Notes: a model not told the origin generated them from the letters alone. 6,322 nucleotides of DNA from a bacterium (GCA_011046315.1 DSAU01000029.1:1-6322); one strand, 5' to 3'. Shown: positions 1 through 6,322, numbered from the stretch's first letter. Made by a program: numbers and translations.

Positions 1-16
1 AAATTATAGGTCATTA

Positions 17-127
17 TTAATAATAACCGCAACAGCCAATGATTTCATCTTGAGTGTTAAAACTGAAAACCGCGTTGCGTTTTTGAAATAAGCCCAGCTT
101 TTCCATGGATTGCTCAAAACCGGCCAT
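17..127 (-). CDS. Candidate small ORF, 36 residues, unknown function
   Basis: Downstream of the kinase, on the same strand, ATG at 127 opens a 36-codon frame ending in TAA at 17-19. The peptide starts MAGFEQSMEKLGLF and ends IIGCCGYY, with two adjacent cysteines near the C-terminus. It has no hydrophobic helix and resembles nothing I recognise. The bases before the ATG are a T run (TTTTTTTATCA), so there is no Shine-Dalgarno sequence, which argues against translation. The frame continues upstream without a stop for 8 more codons but has no earlier ATG. It may be chance, a true small protein, or a remnant of a decayed gene. The rest of 1-180 shows no gene and no convincing terminator for the kinase. 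Confidence 0.2.
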   Translation of the reverse strand: MAGFEQSMEKLGLFQKRNAVFSFNTQDEIIGCCGYY

Positions 128-180
128 TGATAAAAAAACCCATTATCATTTTAGCTGATCATTTGCTACCTTGTGGTCAT

Positions 181-2829
181 TTACTTTCGAGTGGATTTTT
201 TAAAACTTAGTTTGAAACTTAGCCCTTGATTCCTCTCCAGTTCCAGTTTTCCCTCCAGTTGATTTTCACTCAACATGTTGACCAGATTCAATCCCAAAGT
301 TTTTGATTCATTAATATTCAAGTCTGGGGAAATGCCGACTCCGTTGTCTTTTACCACAAGTACGATGGTGTTTTTTTTCGATTGCTTCAGAGCGATGAAA
401 AGTTCACTTCCGTTGGGAAATGATGGCTGGAAGGCGTATTTAAGCGCATTGGTGACCAATTCGTTAACAATCAATCCGCAGGGAATCGCCTGGTCAATAC
501 CCAGGGTAACATTTCCTAAATCGAATTTTATATCAACCTTTTCATGGTCACTGATATACGATTGATAAAGATTCGTCACCAGTGTTTTGACATAATCCGA
601 GAAATCGATTTCAGCCAAATCCGCGGATTGATACAATTTTTCATGAACCAGCGCCATGGTTTTGATCCGGTTCAGGCTCGCCATGAACGCCAATCTTGCT
701 GGTTCGCTGTCAATTTTTTTCAATTGCAAGTAGAGCAGGCTGGAGATGACCTGAAAATTGTTTTTAACCCGATGGTAAACCTCTTTTAGCAGAACTTCTT
801 TTTCGGTTAATAGTTTTTGCAATCGAATTTCGGCCGTTTTGCGCTCAGTGACATCGCGCGCAATTCCCAGAATAAGGGTTTCTTGCCGAATTTGTACCGG
901 GTAGGCGCGAATCTCAACGATAATTCGTGTTCCGTCTTTGCGGATCAGGGTGAATTCATCAGGACCGGTGGGAATGCCCATGGCATTTTTACTGAGTATT
1001 TTGACGGCTTTTGGAATTTGGTTCTTCGGCAGCAACTTCAGTTTTAAAAAGCTTTTTCCGCGTAGTTCATCTGCGGAATAGCCGAGCAATTTTTCAGCGG
1101 CTATATTGCCGTCGACAAGTCTGCCCATGGGATCGTAGGAAAAATAGGCGTCAGGCGCGGATCGAAAGATGATGTTCAGTCTTTGTTCTGAGCTTTCCAG
1201 CGCTGCTTCGGCTGCTTTGGACTGAGTAATATCCTGAAATATGCCCAACAACAATGGCGGCTGGCCTGAGCGGGTCAAAAATGAATTGGATACTTCCAGC
1301 CAGACTGTTTTGCCGTTCCAAAGCTCCAGTTTCTGTTGAAACAGCGTTTTGACCGTCCGGGCACGAAACCGCTCATGATGACGATGTAAAATATGCTGCT
1401 GCTTTTGAGCTTGATAGATGATCGCTAACGGTTTACCCTCGAGTTGTTCCTTTTTCATCCCAAAAATTCGGCAGAAGGCGTCATTTACTTTGACCATGAT
1501 CCCGGCTTCATCGGTTAGACGCATACCCAGCGAAGAGCTTTCCCAAACCAGCCGGAACTCTTCTTCGGATTGCCGCAGCATCTGCTCGGCGCGTTTTTGT
1601 TCGGTGATGTCGCGAAAGTTCCACACTCTGCCCGATATTGCTCCTTCGAAAATCAGAGGAGAGGAGAATCGCTCAAAAATTCTGCCGTCTTTAAAAAATA
1701 AAACATCAAGACTGGTCTCAGTTGATTGGTACAATTGTTCAATTTTTTTTATAAAGGAGTCGGGATCAGTTAATTGATCGAGCACAAATTGCAGCAGTTT
1801 TGCGTCTTCACCCGATTTAACAATCGAATCTGGTATTTGCCACATTCGAGCAAATTTCTGATTGTAATGGCTGACTCTACCCTGATTGTCCACGACTAAA
1901 ATTCCATCGGCAGTGGATTCCAGTACGGCTCGCATCAGGTTTTCGCTCTGGATAATCGATTTTTCCATTTGCTGCCGTTGAGTGAGGTCTTCGATAATTC
2001 CATCCAGATACTGAACTTTTCCCTGCTCGTCGCGGATCGCCACAGTAGACACCAAAATTGGAAGCGGGGTCCCGTCTTTCTTTTTCATAGTTAGCTGAAC
2101 ATTTTTTACCGAGCCTTGCGAGATAACGCGTTCGAGAAAGGCAGCGCGATCTTCAGGATTGGCGTAAAGATCACGAATTTTTTTATTGAGAAGTTCATTT
2201 TTGGATGAATAGTCAAACATTCGCACGATTTCCGGATTGATTTCCAGAAATTTTCCGTCACGGCTGACATCAGCCCGGTACACACCAACGTTGAGGTTTT
2301 CCGTAAGCCCGCGGTATTTTTGTTCACTGTTACGAAGCGCAGTTTCAAAATCCATTCGTTCGGTGATGTCTTCTACCAACTCAAAGACGCTGACTACTTT
2401 GCCGCGTTCGTTTTTTACCGGGCTGGAGAGAATCCGGAACTGTCGATCAGTTGCTCCGATTTTGCGCGTGACCAGTGTTTCATGATTGGCGCCGTCAAAG
2501 AATGTGAGCGTAGTGGGGCAGTTGTCGCAAATTTTTAATAGTGGCGGTTGTCTGAAATTCTGATAACAAAGCGGTTTTTGGGTAACATCCAAATCGGGAA
2601 ACCATCTCGCCATCTGCTTGTTGAGCGTCAGTATCTCCATGCGCGGGTTGATCTGGGAAATACCAATACCGATGGTGTCAAAAATGCTGAATAGCTGAAC
2701 CTGATCAGCGGCAATTATATGGTCTGATTTGATGTCATTTTTCGTCATAGCCTTGAGCAATTCGTTTTCTGCTTTCAGACGACGGATTTCGGAAATCAGT
2801 TGCTGTTTGGATTTTTCGATTGTTTTCAT
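181..2829 (-). CDS. Soluble multi-PAS sensor histidine kinase (HisKA_2 family)
   Basis: This is an 882-residue cytoplasmic sensor kinase that should phosphorylate itself on His and pass the phosphate to an unlinked response regulator. A short coiled coil (about 4-30) leads into five PAS domains (about 45-158, 168-285, 295-411, 418-537 and 547-664), each ending in a D-[ILV]-T linker: DITER, DLTQR, DITEQ, DITQS, DVTER. The dimerisation and phosphoacceptor domain (about 672-752) has His686 in HRVKNN (686-691), typical of HisKA_2. The ATPase domain (about 775-876) has the N box NELVTNALKYAF (789-800), the G1 box DNGVGI (828-833) and the G2 box LGLNLV (845-850). No transmembrane segment, signal peptide or receiver domain is seen. 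PAS1 has Cys88, Cys101 and Cys104 in a Cys-rich stretch. The ATG is the first possible one: an in-frame stop lies 30 bases upstream, and the ribosome site is weak. The ligand or signal of each PAS cannot be read from sequence. Confidence 0.95.
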   Translation of the reverse strand: MKTIEKSKQQLISEIRRLKAENELLKAMTKNDIKSDHIIAADQVQLFSIFDTIGIGISQINPRMEILTLNKQMARWFPDLDVTQKPLCYQNFRQPPLLKICDNCPTTLTFFDGANHETLVTRKIGATDRQFRILSSPVKNERGKVVSVFELVEDITERMDFETALRNSEQKYRGLTENLNVGVYRADVSRDGKFLEINPEIVRMFDYSSKNELLNKKIRDLYANPEDRAAFLERVISQGSVKNVQLTMKKKDGTPLPILVSTVAIRDEQGKVQYLDGIIEDLTQRQQMEKSIIQSENLMRAVLESTADGILVVDNQGRVSHYNQKFARMWQIPDSIVKSGEDAKLLQFVLDQLTDPDSFIKKIEQLYQSTETSLDVLFFKDGRIFERFSSPLIFEGAISGRVWNFRDITEQKRAEQMLRQSEEEFRLVWESSSLGMRLTDEAGIMVKVNDAFCRIFGMKKEQLEGKPLAIIYQAQKQQHILHRHHERFRARTVKTLFQQKLELWNGKTVWLEVSNSFLTRSGQPPLLLGIFQDITQSKAAEAALESSEQRLNIIFRSAPDAYFSYDPMGRLVDGNIAAEKLLGYSADELRGKSFLKLKLLPKNQIPKAVKILSKNAMGIPTGPDEFTLIRKDGTRIIVEIRAYPVQIRQETLILGIARDVTERKTAEIRLQKLLTEKEVLLKEVYHRVKNNFQVISSLLYLQLKKIDSEPARLAFMASLNRIKTMALVHEKLYQSADLAEIDFSDYVKTLVTNLYQSYISDHEKVDIKFDLGNVTLGIDQAIPCGLIVNELVTNALKYAFQPSFPNGSELFIALKQSKKNTIVLVVKDNGVGISPDLNINESKTLGLNLVNMLSENQLEGKLELERNQGLSFKLSFKKSTRK

Positions 2830-2955
2830 GATGTCACTATCTCTGTTGTTCGTAGGTTAAATTACCGAAGCGAATTCAATGTCCACAAGATTCCGGCCCG
2901 ATTTGAATCAAAAAAACATCACCTTAAGAAATGAAAGTGCAACGATGGTTGCGAT

Positions 2956-2985
2956 CTGAAATGAATATCGATTTCAGTTTGAAAT
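2956..2985. repeat. Cluster of alternating CTGAAAT / ATTTCAG inverted repeats
   Basis: CTGAAAT (2956-2962) and ATTTCAG (2971-2977) form a perfect 7-base inverted repeat with an 8-base spacer. The second arm also pairs with TGAAAT (2980-2985), giving a second 6-base inverted repeat, ATTTCA-GTT-TGAAAT (2971-2985), with a 3-base loop. The cluster ends about 125 bases upstream of the kinase start. It could be an operator for a dimeric regulator, or two mutually exclusive small hairpins in the kinase leader. The arms are short and AT-rich, so chance is a real alternative. Confidence 0.35.
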
Positions 2986-3014
2986 AGAAAATGATGTTTT
3001 TTATTCCGGCTGCT

Positions 3015-3045
3015 ATTTTATTTGAAAAATTATCAATCATGTCAA
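3015..3045 (-). promoter_or_regulatory. Candidate sigma70-type promoter for the histidine kinase
   Basis: On the minus strand a perfect TTGACA (3045-3040) is followed after 19 bases by TAAAAT (3020-3015). The spacer is two bases longer than ideal, and AT-rich DNA often gives such matches by chance. If used, transcription would start near 3008 and leave a leader of about 180 bases before the kinase ATG, containing the inverted-repeat cluster at 2956-2985. If the host uses a Bacteroidota-type sigma factor, whose promoters differ, this match may mean little. Confidence 0.3.
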
Positions 3046-3194
3046 AAACAAGTATAATAAATATTGAAAAACCAACAGCTTATGCTGACGTTGTTTTTTT
3101 TTTTATAGATGACGCGATTATCAGCTTGCTGCTTTTTCTCACTGCAACACAATATTACGCAATATTTATGCCATTGGAAATGGTAATAAATGAA

Positions 3195-3224
3195 AACTGC
3201 CGTGATTGTTTTATCACGGCAGTT
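3195..3224 (-). terminator. Rho-independent terminator of the rnf operon
   Basis: A perfect 12-base inverted repeat (arms 3195-3206 and 3213-3224, AACTGCCGTGAT and its complement) encloses a 6-base loop. Read on the minus strand, the stem is followed at once by TTCATTTATT, a U-rich tail, while on the plus strand no T run follows. It therefore terminates leftward transcription coming from rnfA, whose stop lies about 100 bases before it. The intervening 100 bases (3225-3325) hold no convincing gene. Confidence 0.9.
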
Positions 3225-3325
3225 GGAATAATTATCGGAAGGAAATAATTAACAGATTTTCAGAGCAGACCGTAAGGTGGAATACTGATGCCATCGCTTG
3301 ATGAGCTGATTATTTGACAGGATGA

Positions 3326-3958
3326 TCAATTCAGTTTAAGTCCGGAAAAGCCCAGAAATGCAATCGACATCAAGCCTGCCATCAGGAAAGCGATCGGAAT
3401 GCCTTTCAACGGTTTCGGAACCGGCGCCAGTTCGAGTCGTTCACGAATGCCTGCCATTAACACGAGCGCCAATGTGAAGCCGATGCCGGCAGAAATGCCA
3501 TGAATAATGCTTTCAATAAAAGAAAAATCTTTTTCCAGATTTAGCAAAGCCACTCCCAGAATGGCGCAGTTTGTTGTAATCAGCGGCAAATAGATCCCAA
3601 GTGATTTGTACAAAGCCGGACTGACTTTTTGTACAACAATCTCCACAAACTGTACCAGCGAGGCGATGACCAAAATAAAGGCGATGGTTTTGAGATAAGT
3701 CAAATCGGGTGGTTCCTGCGGTGAAAATATCAGGTAAAAAATGTTGGAAGTTGTCGGCTGCAATAGGAAGGCATTGATGAGCCAGGTTACCATCGACGCC
3801 ATGGTCATCACAAAAATAACAGCCATTCCCATCCCCAGCGCAGAATCCATATTTTTCGAGACACCAATATAGGGACAGATGCCGAGAAATTGCATCAACA
3901 CAAAATTATTGATAAATATTGCAGAAAGCGCAATGATAAATAATTCACTCAATTCCAT
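3326..3958 (-). CDS. rnfA: Rnf electron transport complex subunit A (integral membrane, [2Fe-2S] ligand)
   Basis: RnfA is the inverted-topology partner of RnfE and supplies the other two ligands of the intramembrane [2Fe-2S] cluster. Cys28 in LGICPYIGVSK (25-35) and Cys131 in TTNCAILGVALLN (128-140) are the ligands. Other family signatures are INNFVLMQF (16-24), LGMGMAVIFVMT (41-52), LGIYLPLITTN (120-130) and the C-terminal GLMSIAFLGFSGL (195-207). A GGAGG 6 bases before the ATG fixes the start. At 210 residues it is about 17 longer than E. coli RsxA (193). Compared from memory, most of the excess is an insertion of about 15 residues near 69-86, in the loop after the second helix, rich in Pro, Ser and Phe. 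It is the last gene of the operon: no rnfB or nqrF follows, and a hairpin terminator lies about 100 bases downstream. Confidence 0.96.
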   Translation of the reverse strand: MELSELFIIALSAIFINNFVLMQFLGICPYIGVSKNMDSALGMGMAVIFVMTMASMVTWLINAFLLQPTTSNIFYLIFSPQEPPDLTYLKTIAFILVIASLVQFVEIVVQKVSPALYKSLGIYLPLITTNCAILGVALLNLEKDFSFIESIIHGISAGIGFTLALVLMAGIRERLELAPVPKPLKGIPIAFLMAGLMSIAFLGFSGLKLN

Positions 3959-3982
3959 TTGATTCCTCCGGGTAACAAGCCA

Positions 3983-4582
3983 TTATGCCGTCGTTCTTTT
4001 ATTATCCAGCCAGTTAAAAAGCCCCACAAAGAGCCCAAGCGTTAAAAATGCGCCGGGGGGCAAGATCAAAAGCAAAACCGGTTCAAATCCACTACCCATT
4101 ATCGGGAATCCCCAGAGTTTCCCGCTCCCCAGAAGTTCTCGCACTACTGCGACGGCACTGAGCGCAAAAGTAAAACCGATTCCCATACCCAGCCCGTCGA
4201 TAAAAGAATAAGCGACTGAGTTTTTGCCGGCAAAAGCCTCGGCGCGCCCCAATATTACACAATTTACAACGATTAAGGGGACAAAAATTCCCAATGATTT
4301 ATGCAGATCAGGTGCAAAACCTGCCATCACCAGATCGACAATCGTTACAAAAGTAGCGATTATCACGATGTAAATAGGGATGCGAATTTTCTTGGGGACG
4401 CCTTTCCGGATGAGTGAAACGATTACATTCGAACACAGCAATACAAAGGTTGCTGCGGCGCCCATACCGACTGCATTTTGCAGTGAATTGGACACTGCAA
4501 GAGTGGGACAAAGCCCCAGTGCTAATTTAAAAACCGGATTTTCTTTGTAAAAGCCTTTAAAAAATTCATTGGAAATTGGCAT
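3983..4582 (-). CDS. rnfE: Rnf electron transport complex subunit E (integral membrane, [2Fe-2S] ligand)
   Basis: RnfE is a six-helix membrane protein homologous to RnfA and NqrD. In solved Rnf and Nqr structures, RnfE (NqrD) and RnfA (NqrE) pack with inverted topology and share a [2Fe-2S] cluster in the middle of the membrane. The expected cysteines are present: Cys25 in LGLCPTLAVSNS (22-33) and Cys108 in NCVILGRAEAFA (107-118), each in a half-helix region. SLGIFVPLIVVN (96-107) and LPPGAFLTLGLF (174-185) are further family signatures. GLCPTLAV and GRAEAFA mark it as RnfE-type. At 199 residues it is shorter than the E. coli RsxE (about 231), mainly through a shorter segment before the last helix and a short C-terminal tail. 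AGAGGA lies 7 bases before the ATG, a strong ribosome site. The gene starts 21 bases after rnfG and ends 24 bases before rnfA, so all are co-transcribed. Confidence 0.96.
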   Translation of the reverse strand: MPISNEFFKGFYKENPVFKLALGLCPTLAVSNSLQNAVGMGAAATFVLLCSNVIVSLIRKGVPKKIRIPIYIVIIATFVTIVDLVMAGFAPDLHKSLGIFVPLIVVNCVILGRAEAFAGKNSVAYSFIDGLGMGIGFTFALSAVAVVRELLGSGKLWGFPIMGSGFEPVLLLILPPGAFLTLGLFVGLFNWLDNKRTTA

Positions 4583-4603
4583 AGCTACATCCTCTAATAT
4601 GAT

Positions 4604-5209
4604 CTAATTCACTTGCTCTTGAGTGGTTATCGGTTTTTTAAATCCATCCAGTTTTTGTTCCAGTCTTTTAAAACCTTCGACAATGGATTCGGTCATTGCC
4701 CGTGACGAAACTGTGGCGCCGGTGATGCTTTTAATCTCACCGTTATCTTTATCCAGCGCGATGTTGTCAATGGTACGATTGATAAACTGATCCTGGAAAT
4801 AGGGGCTTGATTCACCATATCTGATTTCTTCAATTTTGGTGCCCAGTCCTGGGGTTTCTTTGTGATCTATTACCTTTAGCCCAATAATTTTGCCGGTGGT
4901 ATCGACTCCGACCATAGTTTCAATTTCGCTGGAGTAGCCATATTTTTTGGCGATAAAGGCATAACCGACTATTTTCTTCTTGGCTGCTGTAGCGTAGCCG
5001 ATGTAGTATTCCAATTGATCGTTTTGAGTAACAGCCTCGATTGAATCGGGATCTGCTGTGGGCAGTGCTGCGACCAGCGCTCTTTGGGTCACCAGTCGTT
5101 TTTGTTCTTCGATCTTGGGTTTGGTAATTACATTTACCATCGACAGGGCTGCTCCGGCGATCGCAGTCACCAGCATTAAAATTCCGCCGAGTTTTAAAAT
5201 TTCTTTCAT
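4604..5209 (-). CDS. rnfG: Rnf electron transport complex subunit G (covalent FMN protein)
   Basis: RnfG is a membrane-anchored flavoprotein whose soluble FMN-binding domain faces the outside of the cytoplasmic membrane and takes part in electron transfer with RnfD. One N-terminal transmembrane helix (about residues 8-28) is followed by a soluble domain. ETPGLGTKI (118-126) is a conserved family motif, and SITGATVSSRA (161-171) is the flavinylation motif, with Thr166 the predicted FMN acceptor. The 201 residues match RnfG (about 200) rather than NqrC (about 255). The ATG overlaps the rnfD stop as ATGA, and an AGGTG sits 8 bases upstream inside rnfD, so translation is probably coupled to rnfD. 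The Lys-rich C-terminal tail (about 181-201) lies beyond the FMN domain. Maturation should need an ApbE flavin transferase encoded elsewhere. Confidence 0.96.
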   Translation of the reverse strand: MKEILKLGGILMLVTAIAGAALSMVNVITKPKIEEQKRLVTQRALVAALPTADPDSIEAVTQNDQLEYYIGYATAAKKKIVGYAFIAKKYGYSSEIETMVGVDTTGKIIGLKVIDHKETPGLGTKIEEIRYGESSPYFQDQFINRTIDNIALDKDNGEIKSITGATVSSRAMTESIVEGFKRLEQKLDGFKKPITTQEQVN

Positions 5210-6246
5210 TTCTCTTTCACCTTTCCAAAAGTTTTCGGTCGCGTGTATCGATCCAGTAACGGAACGGACAGGTTCATTAACAAGATGGAATAGGATACTC
5301 CCTCCGGATAGCCGCCGACCAATCGAATGGCGACAGTGAGCACCCCGCAGCCAACTCCGAAATATATTCGTCCGCGCGAGGTAACCGGTGAAGTAACCAT
5401 ATCGGTCGCCATATAAAATGCACCCAAAATTAATCCACCGGATAAAATATGAAAGATCGGGTCACCGGTAGCCAGGCCTTTAGTGCCGCCGAACAGCCAG
5501 GATAGCAAAGCAACCGTTCCGATATATGATAGGGGAATGCGGAGACCGATGTATCGCTTATAAATGAGATAGATCGCACCGATCAACAATAAAAAGACCG
5601 AAGTTTCGCCGATACATCCGCCTACTTTTCCCCAGAAAAGGTTGCCGTAGGAGTCGTATAATTGCGAGATCGCGACTTCGGCTTTTGCTGAAGTTTCCAG
5701 TACTGCCCGTTGTGTTTTAAAAACATTCAGCGGAGTTGCTTGCGTAATCGTTTCCAGACCAAAGTCGGTGATCGAAGCCGCATTAATACCCGAGAGCGTC
5801 CCGTCCCGCGGCGCTGTGGTAAAAATCGTCATTTTTGTGGGCCAGGACGCCAGCAGAAATGCCCGTCCCAGCAAAGCAGGATTCATGGGATTATAACCGA
5901 GACCGCCAAAGGGAATTTTTCCAATGGCGATGGCAAAGGCAGACCCGACCACCGGAATCCACCACGGTACCTCTGCCGGAATATTAAAAGCCAGCAAAAT
6001 GCCGGTTACGATAGCGCTGCCATCGCCAACAGTAATCGGTTTTTTCATAAAAAATTGTAACAATGCCTCGGTGGCAACAGCAGTAACCACAGCCAAGACG
6101 ATAAGCCAGCCGGCGCGTACGCCAAAGAAATAGACGCTGCCAACAATCGCCGGAATCAACGAGAGGACTACGCCGTACATGATTTTTGGGATAGATTCCT
6201 TATCAGTGATATGAGGAGACGCAGAAACCAGAAACTTGTTTTCCAT
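5206..6246 (-). CDS. rnfD: Rnf electron transport complex subunit D (membrane flavoprotein)
   Basis: RnfD is an integral membrane subunit of the Rnf complex that carries a covalently bound FMN and passes electrons through the membrane part while ions are moved. The 346-residue length fits RnfD (about 320-350) and not NqrB (about 410). The N-terminus has the family signature SASPHI (residues 8-13). Further signatures are FGGLGYNPMNPALLGRAF (113-130), ATDMVTSPVTSRGR (280-293) and GGYPEGVSYSILLMN (311-325). The motif TQATPL (168-173) is the flavinylation site, with Thr171 the expected FMN acceptor, as in the S/T-x-A-T sites of the family. Multiple hydrophobic helices surround an extramembrane loop of about residues 140-210. 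The ATG is chosen because the family N-terminus follows it directly; the ribosome site before it is weak (a GGG about 9 bases upstream). The stop overlaps the start of rnfG. FMN attachment needs an ApbE-type flavin transferase, not seen here. Confidence 0.96.
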   Translation of the reverse strand: MENKFLVSASPHITDKESIPKIMYGVVLSLIPAIVGSVYFFGVRAGWLIVLAVVTAVATEALLQFFMKKPITVGDGSAIVTGILLAFNIPAEVPWWIPVVGSAFAIAIGKIPFGGLGYNPMNPALLGRAFLLASWPTKMTIFTTAPRDGTLSGINAASITDFGLETITQATPLNVFKTQRAVLETSAKAEVAISQLYDSYGNLFWGKVGGCIGETSVFLLLIGAIYLIYKRYIGLRIPLSYIGTVALLSWLFGGTKGLATGDPIFHILSGGLILGAFYMATDMVTSPVTSRGRIYFGVGCGVLTVAIRLVGGYPEGVSYSILLMNLSVPLLDRYTRPKTFGKVKEK

Positions 6247-6294
6247 ATACAGTTACCCAGATAGACTTTTTTGAATCGGTTCGATGAATTTGGT

Positions 6295-6322
6295 TTAGAT
6301 AATTTTTCGGTTATGCACTGCG
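6295..6322 (-). CDS. Possible 3' end of the upstream gene (rnfC expected)
   Basis: By operon order the gene before rnfD should be rnfC, the NADH-binding subunit with FMN and [4Fe-4S] clusters. One minus-strand frame entering the window reads AVHNRKII and stops at TAA (6297-6295), 48 bases before rnfD. A second frame stops almost at once (RSA, TAA at 6313-6311). The third stays open into rnfD and is unlikely. None of these ends has a recognisable RnfC motif, because the cysteine clusters would lie further upstream. The frame, and even the identity of the gene, cannot be decided from this window. Confidence 0.2.

Larger units (their letters stand above)
2830..3194. other. AT-rich intergenic region between the rnf terminator and the kinase gene
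   Basis: This 365-base stretch holds no supported gene. It is visibly more AT-rich than its neighbours and contains an 11-base T run on the plus strand (3094-3104). It must hold the leftward promoter of the kinase, since the rnf transcript should end at the hairpin. Also seen are a candidate minus-strand promoter (3015-3045), a cluster of short inverted repeats (2956-2985), and a plus-strand promoter-like pair (3030-3058) followed by a weak hairpin with the T run (3073-3104). An 85-codon plus-strand reading frame across it is rejected as a gene. Confidence 0.7.

Noticed and set aside
130..160. Terminator for the kinase at the minus-strand T run (TTTTTTT)
   Set aside because: The sequence before the T run only allows a 4-base AT-rich stem (ATCA/TGAT), too weak for a Rho-independent terminator.
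275..2538. Several plus-strand and one minus-strand open frames of 70-120 codons inside the kinase gene
   Set aside because: They lie wholly within a well-supported 882-residue coding region, show no family motifs and are shadows of its codon pattern.
2991..3248. An 85-codon plus-strand ORF in the intergenic region
   Set aside because: It runs through an 11-base T run and through both arms of the rnf terminator hairpin, is strongly AT-rich with a Phe/Ile-heavy product, has no Shine-Dalgarno sequence and resembles no protein family I know.
3232..3294. A 20-codon minus-strand ORF between rnfA and its terminator
   Set aside because: Too short, no ribosome site and no recognisable features; it is treated as 3' untranslated sequence.
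3983..6246. Na+-translocating NADH:quinone reductase (nqrBCDE) reading of the four genes
   Set aside because: The Nqr genes are homologous and occur in the same order, but the first subunit (346 residues) and second (201) are too short for NqrB and NqrC, the E and A proteins have RnfE/RnfA-type signatures, and no nqrF follows.

Overview
The window carries the last four genes of an Rnf ion-pumping electron-transport operon and, behind a terminator, a large soluble sensor histidine kinase. All genes read on the minus strand, so the biological order runs from high to low coordinates.

Layout in reading order: a 76-base stretch upstream of rnfD (6247-6322), possibly holding the end of an rnfC; rnfD (6246-5206); rnfG (5209-4604), overlapping rnfD by 4 bases; rnfE (4582-3983); rnfA (3958-3326); a strong hairpin terminator (3224-3195); an AT-rich intergenic region (3194-2830) with a candidate promoter and short inverted repeats; a five-PAS HisKA_2-type histidine kinase (2829-181); and a 180-base tail that may hold a 36-codon ORF.

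The four Rnf subunits are the membrane part of the complex. RnfD and RnfG carry the two covalent-flavin motifs (Thr171 and Thr166), and RnfA and RnfE each carry the cysteine pair that ligates the shared intramembrane [2Fe-2S] cluster. With RnfB and RnfC, which are not visible here, the complex links ferredoxin and NAD(H) redox chemistry to Na+ or H+ transport. The homologous Nqr genes occur in the same relative order (B, C, D, E), but the short D and G subunits, the RnfA/RnfE-type signatures and the absence of a following nqrF all favour Rnf. The run D-G-E-A ending at a terminator implies the order rnfB-C-D-G-E-A, common in Bacteroidota, rather than the rnfC-D-G-E-A-B of many Firmicutes or the rnfA-B-C-D-G-E of proteobacteria.

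The organism is probably a bacterium with anaerobic or fermentative capacity, of moderate to low GC content. The rnf order is compatible with Bacteroidota or a related phylum, but the window has no taxonomic marker and this is only inference. The kinase has no response regulator beside it and no membrane segment, so it is an orphan cytoplasmic sensor. Its link to Rnf is proximity only. I saw no mobile element, CRISPR array, tRNA, rRNA or clearly new system; the most uncertain material is in the two intergenic regions.
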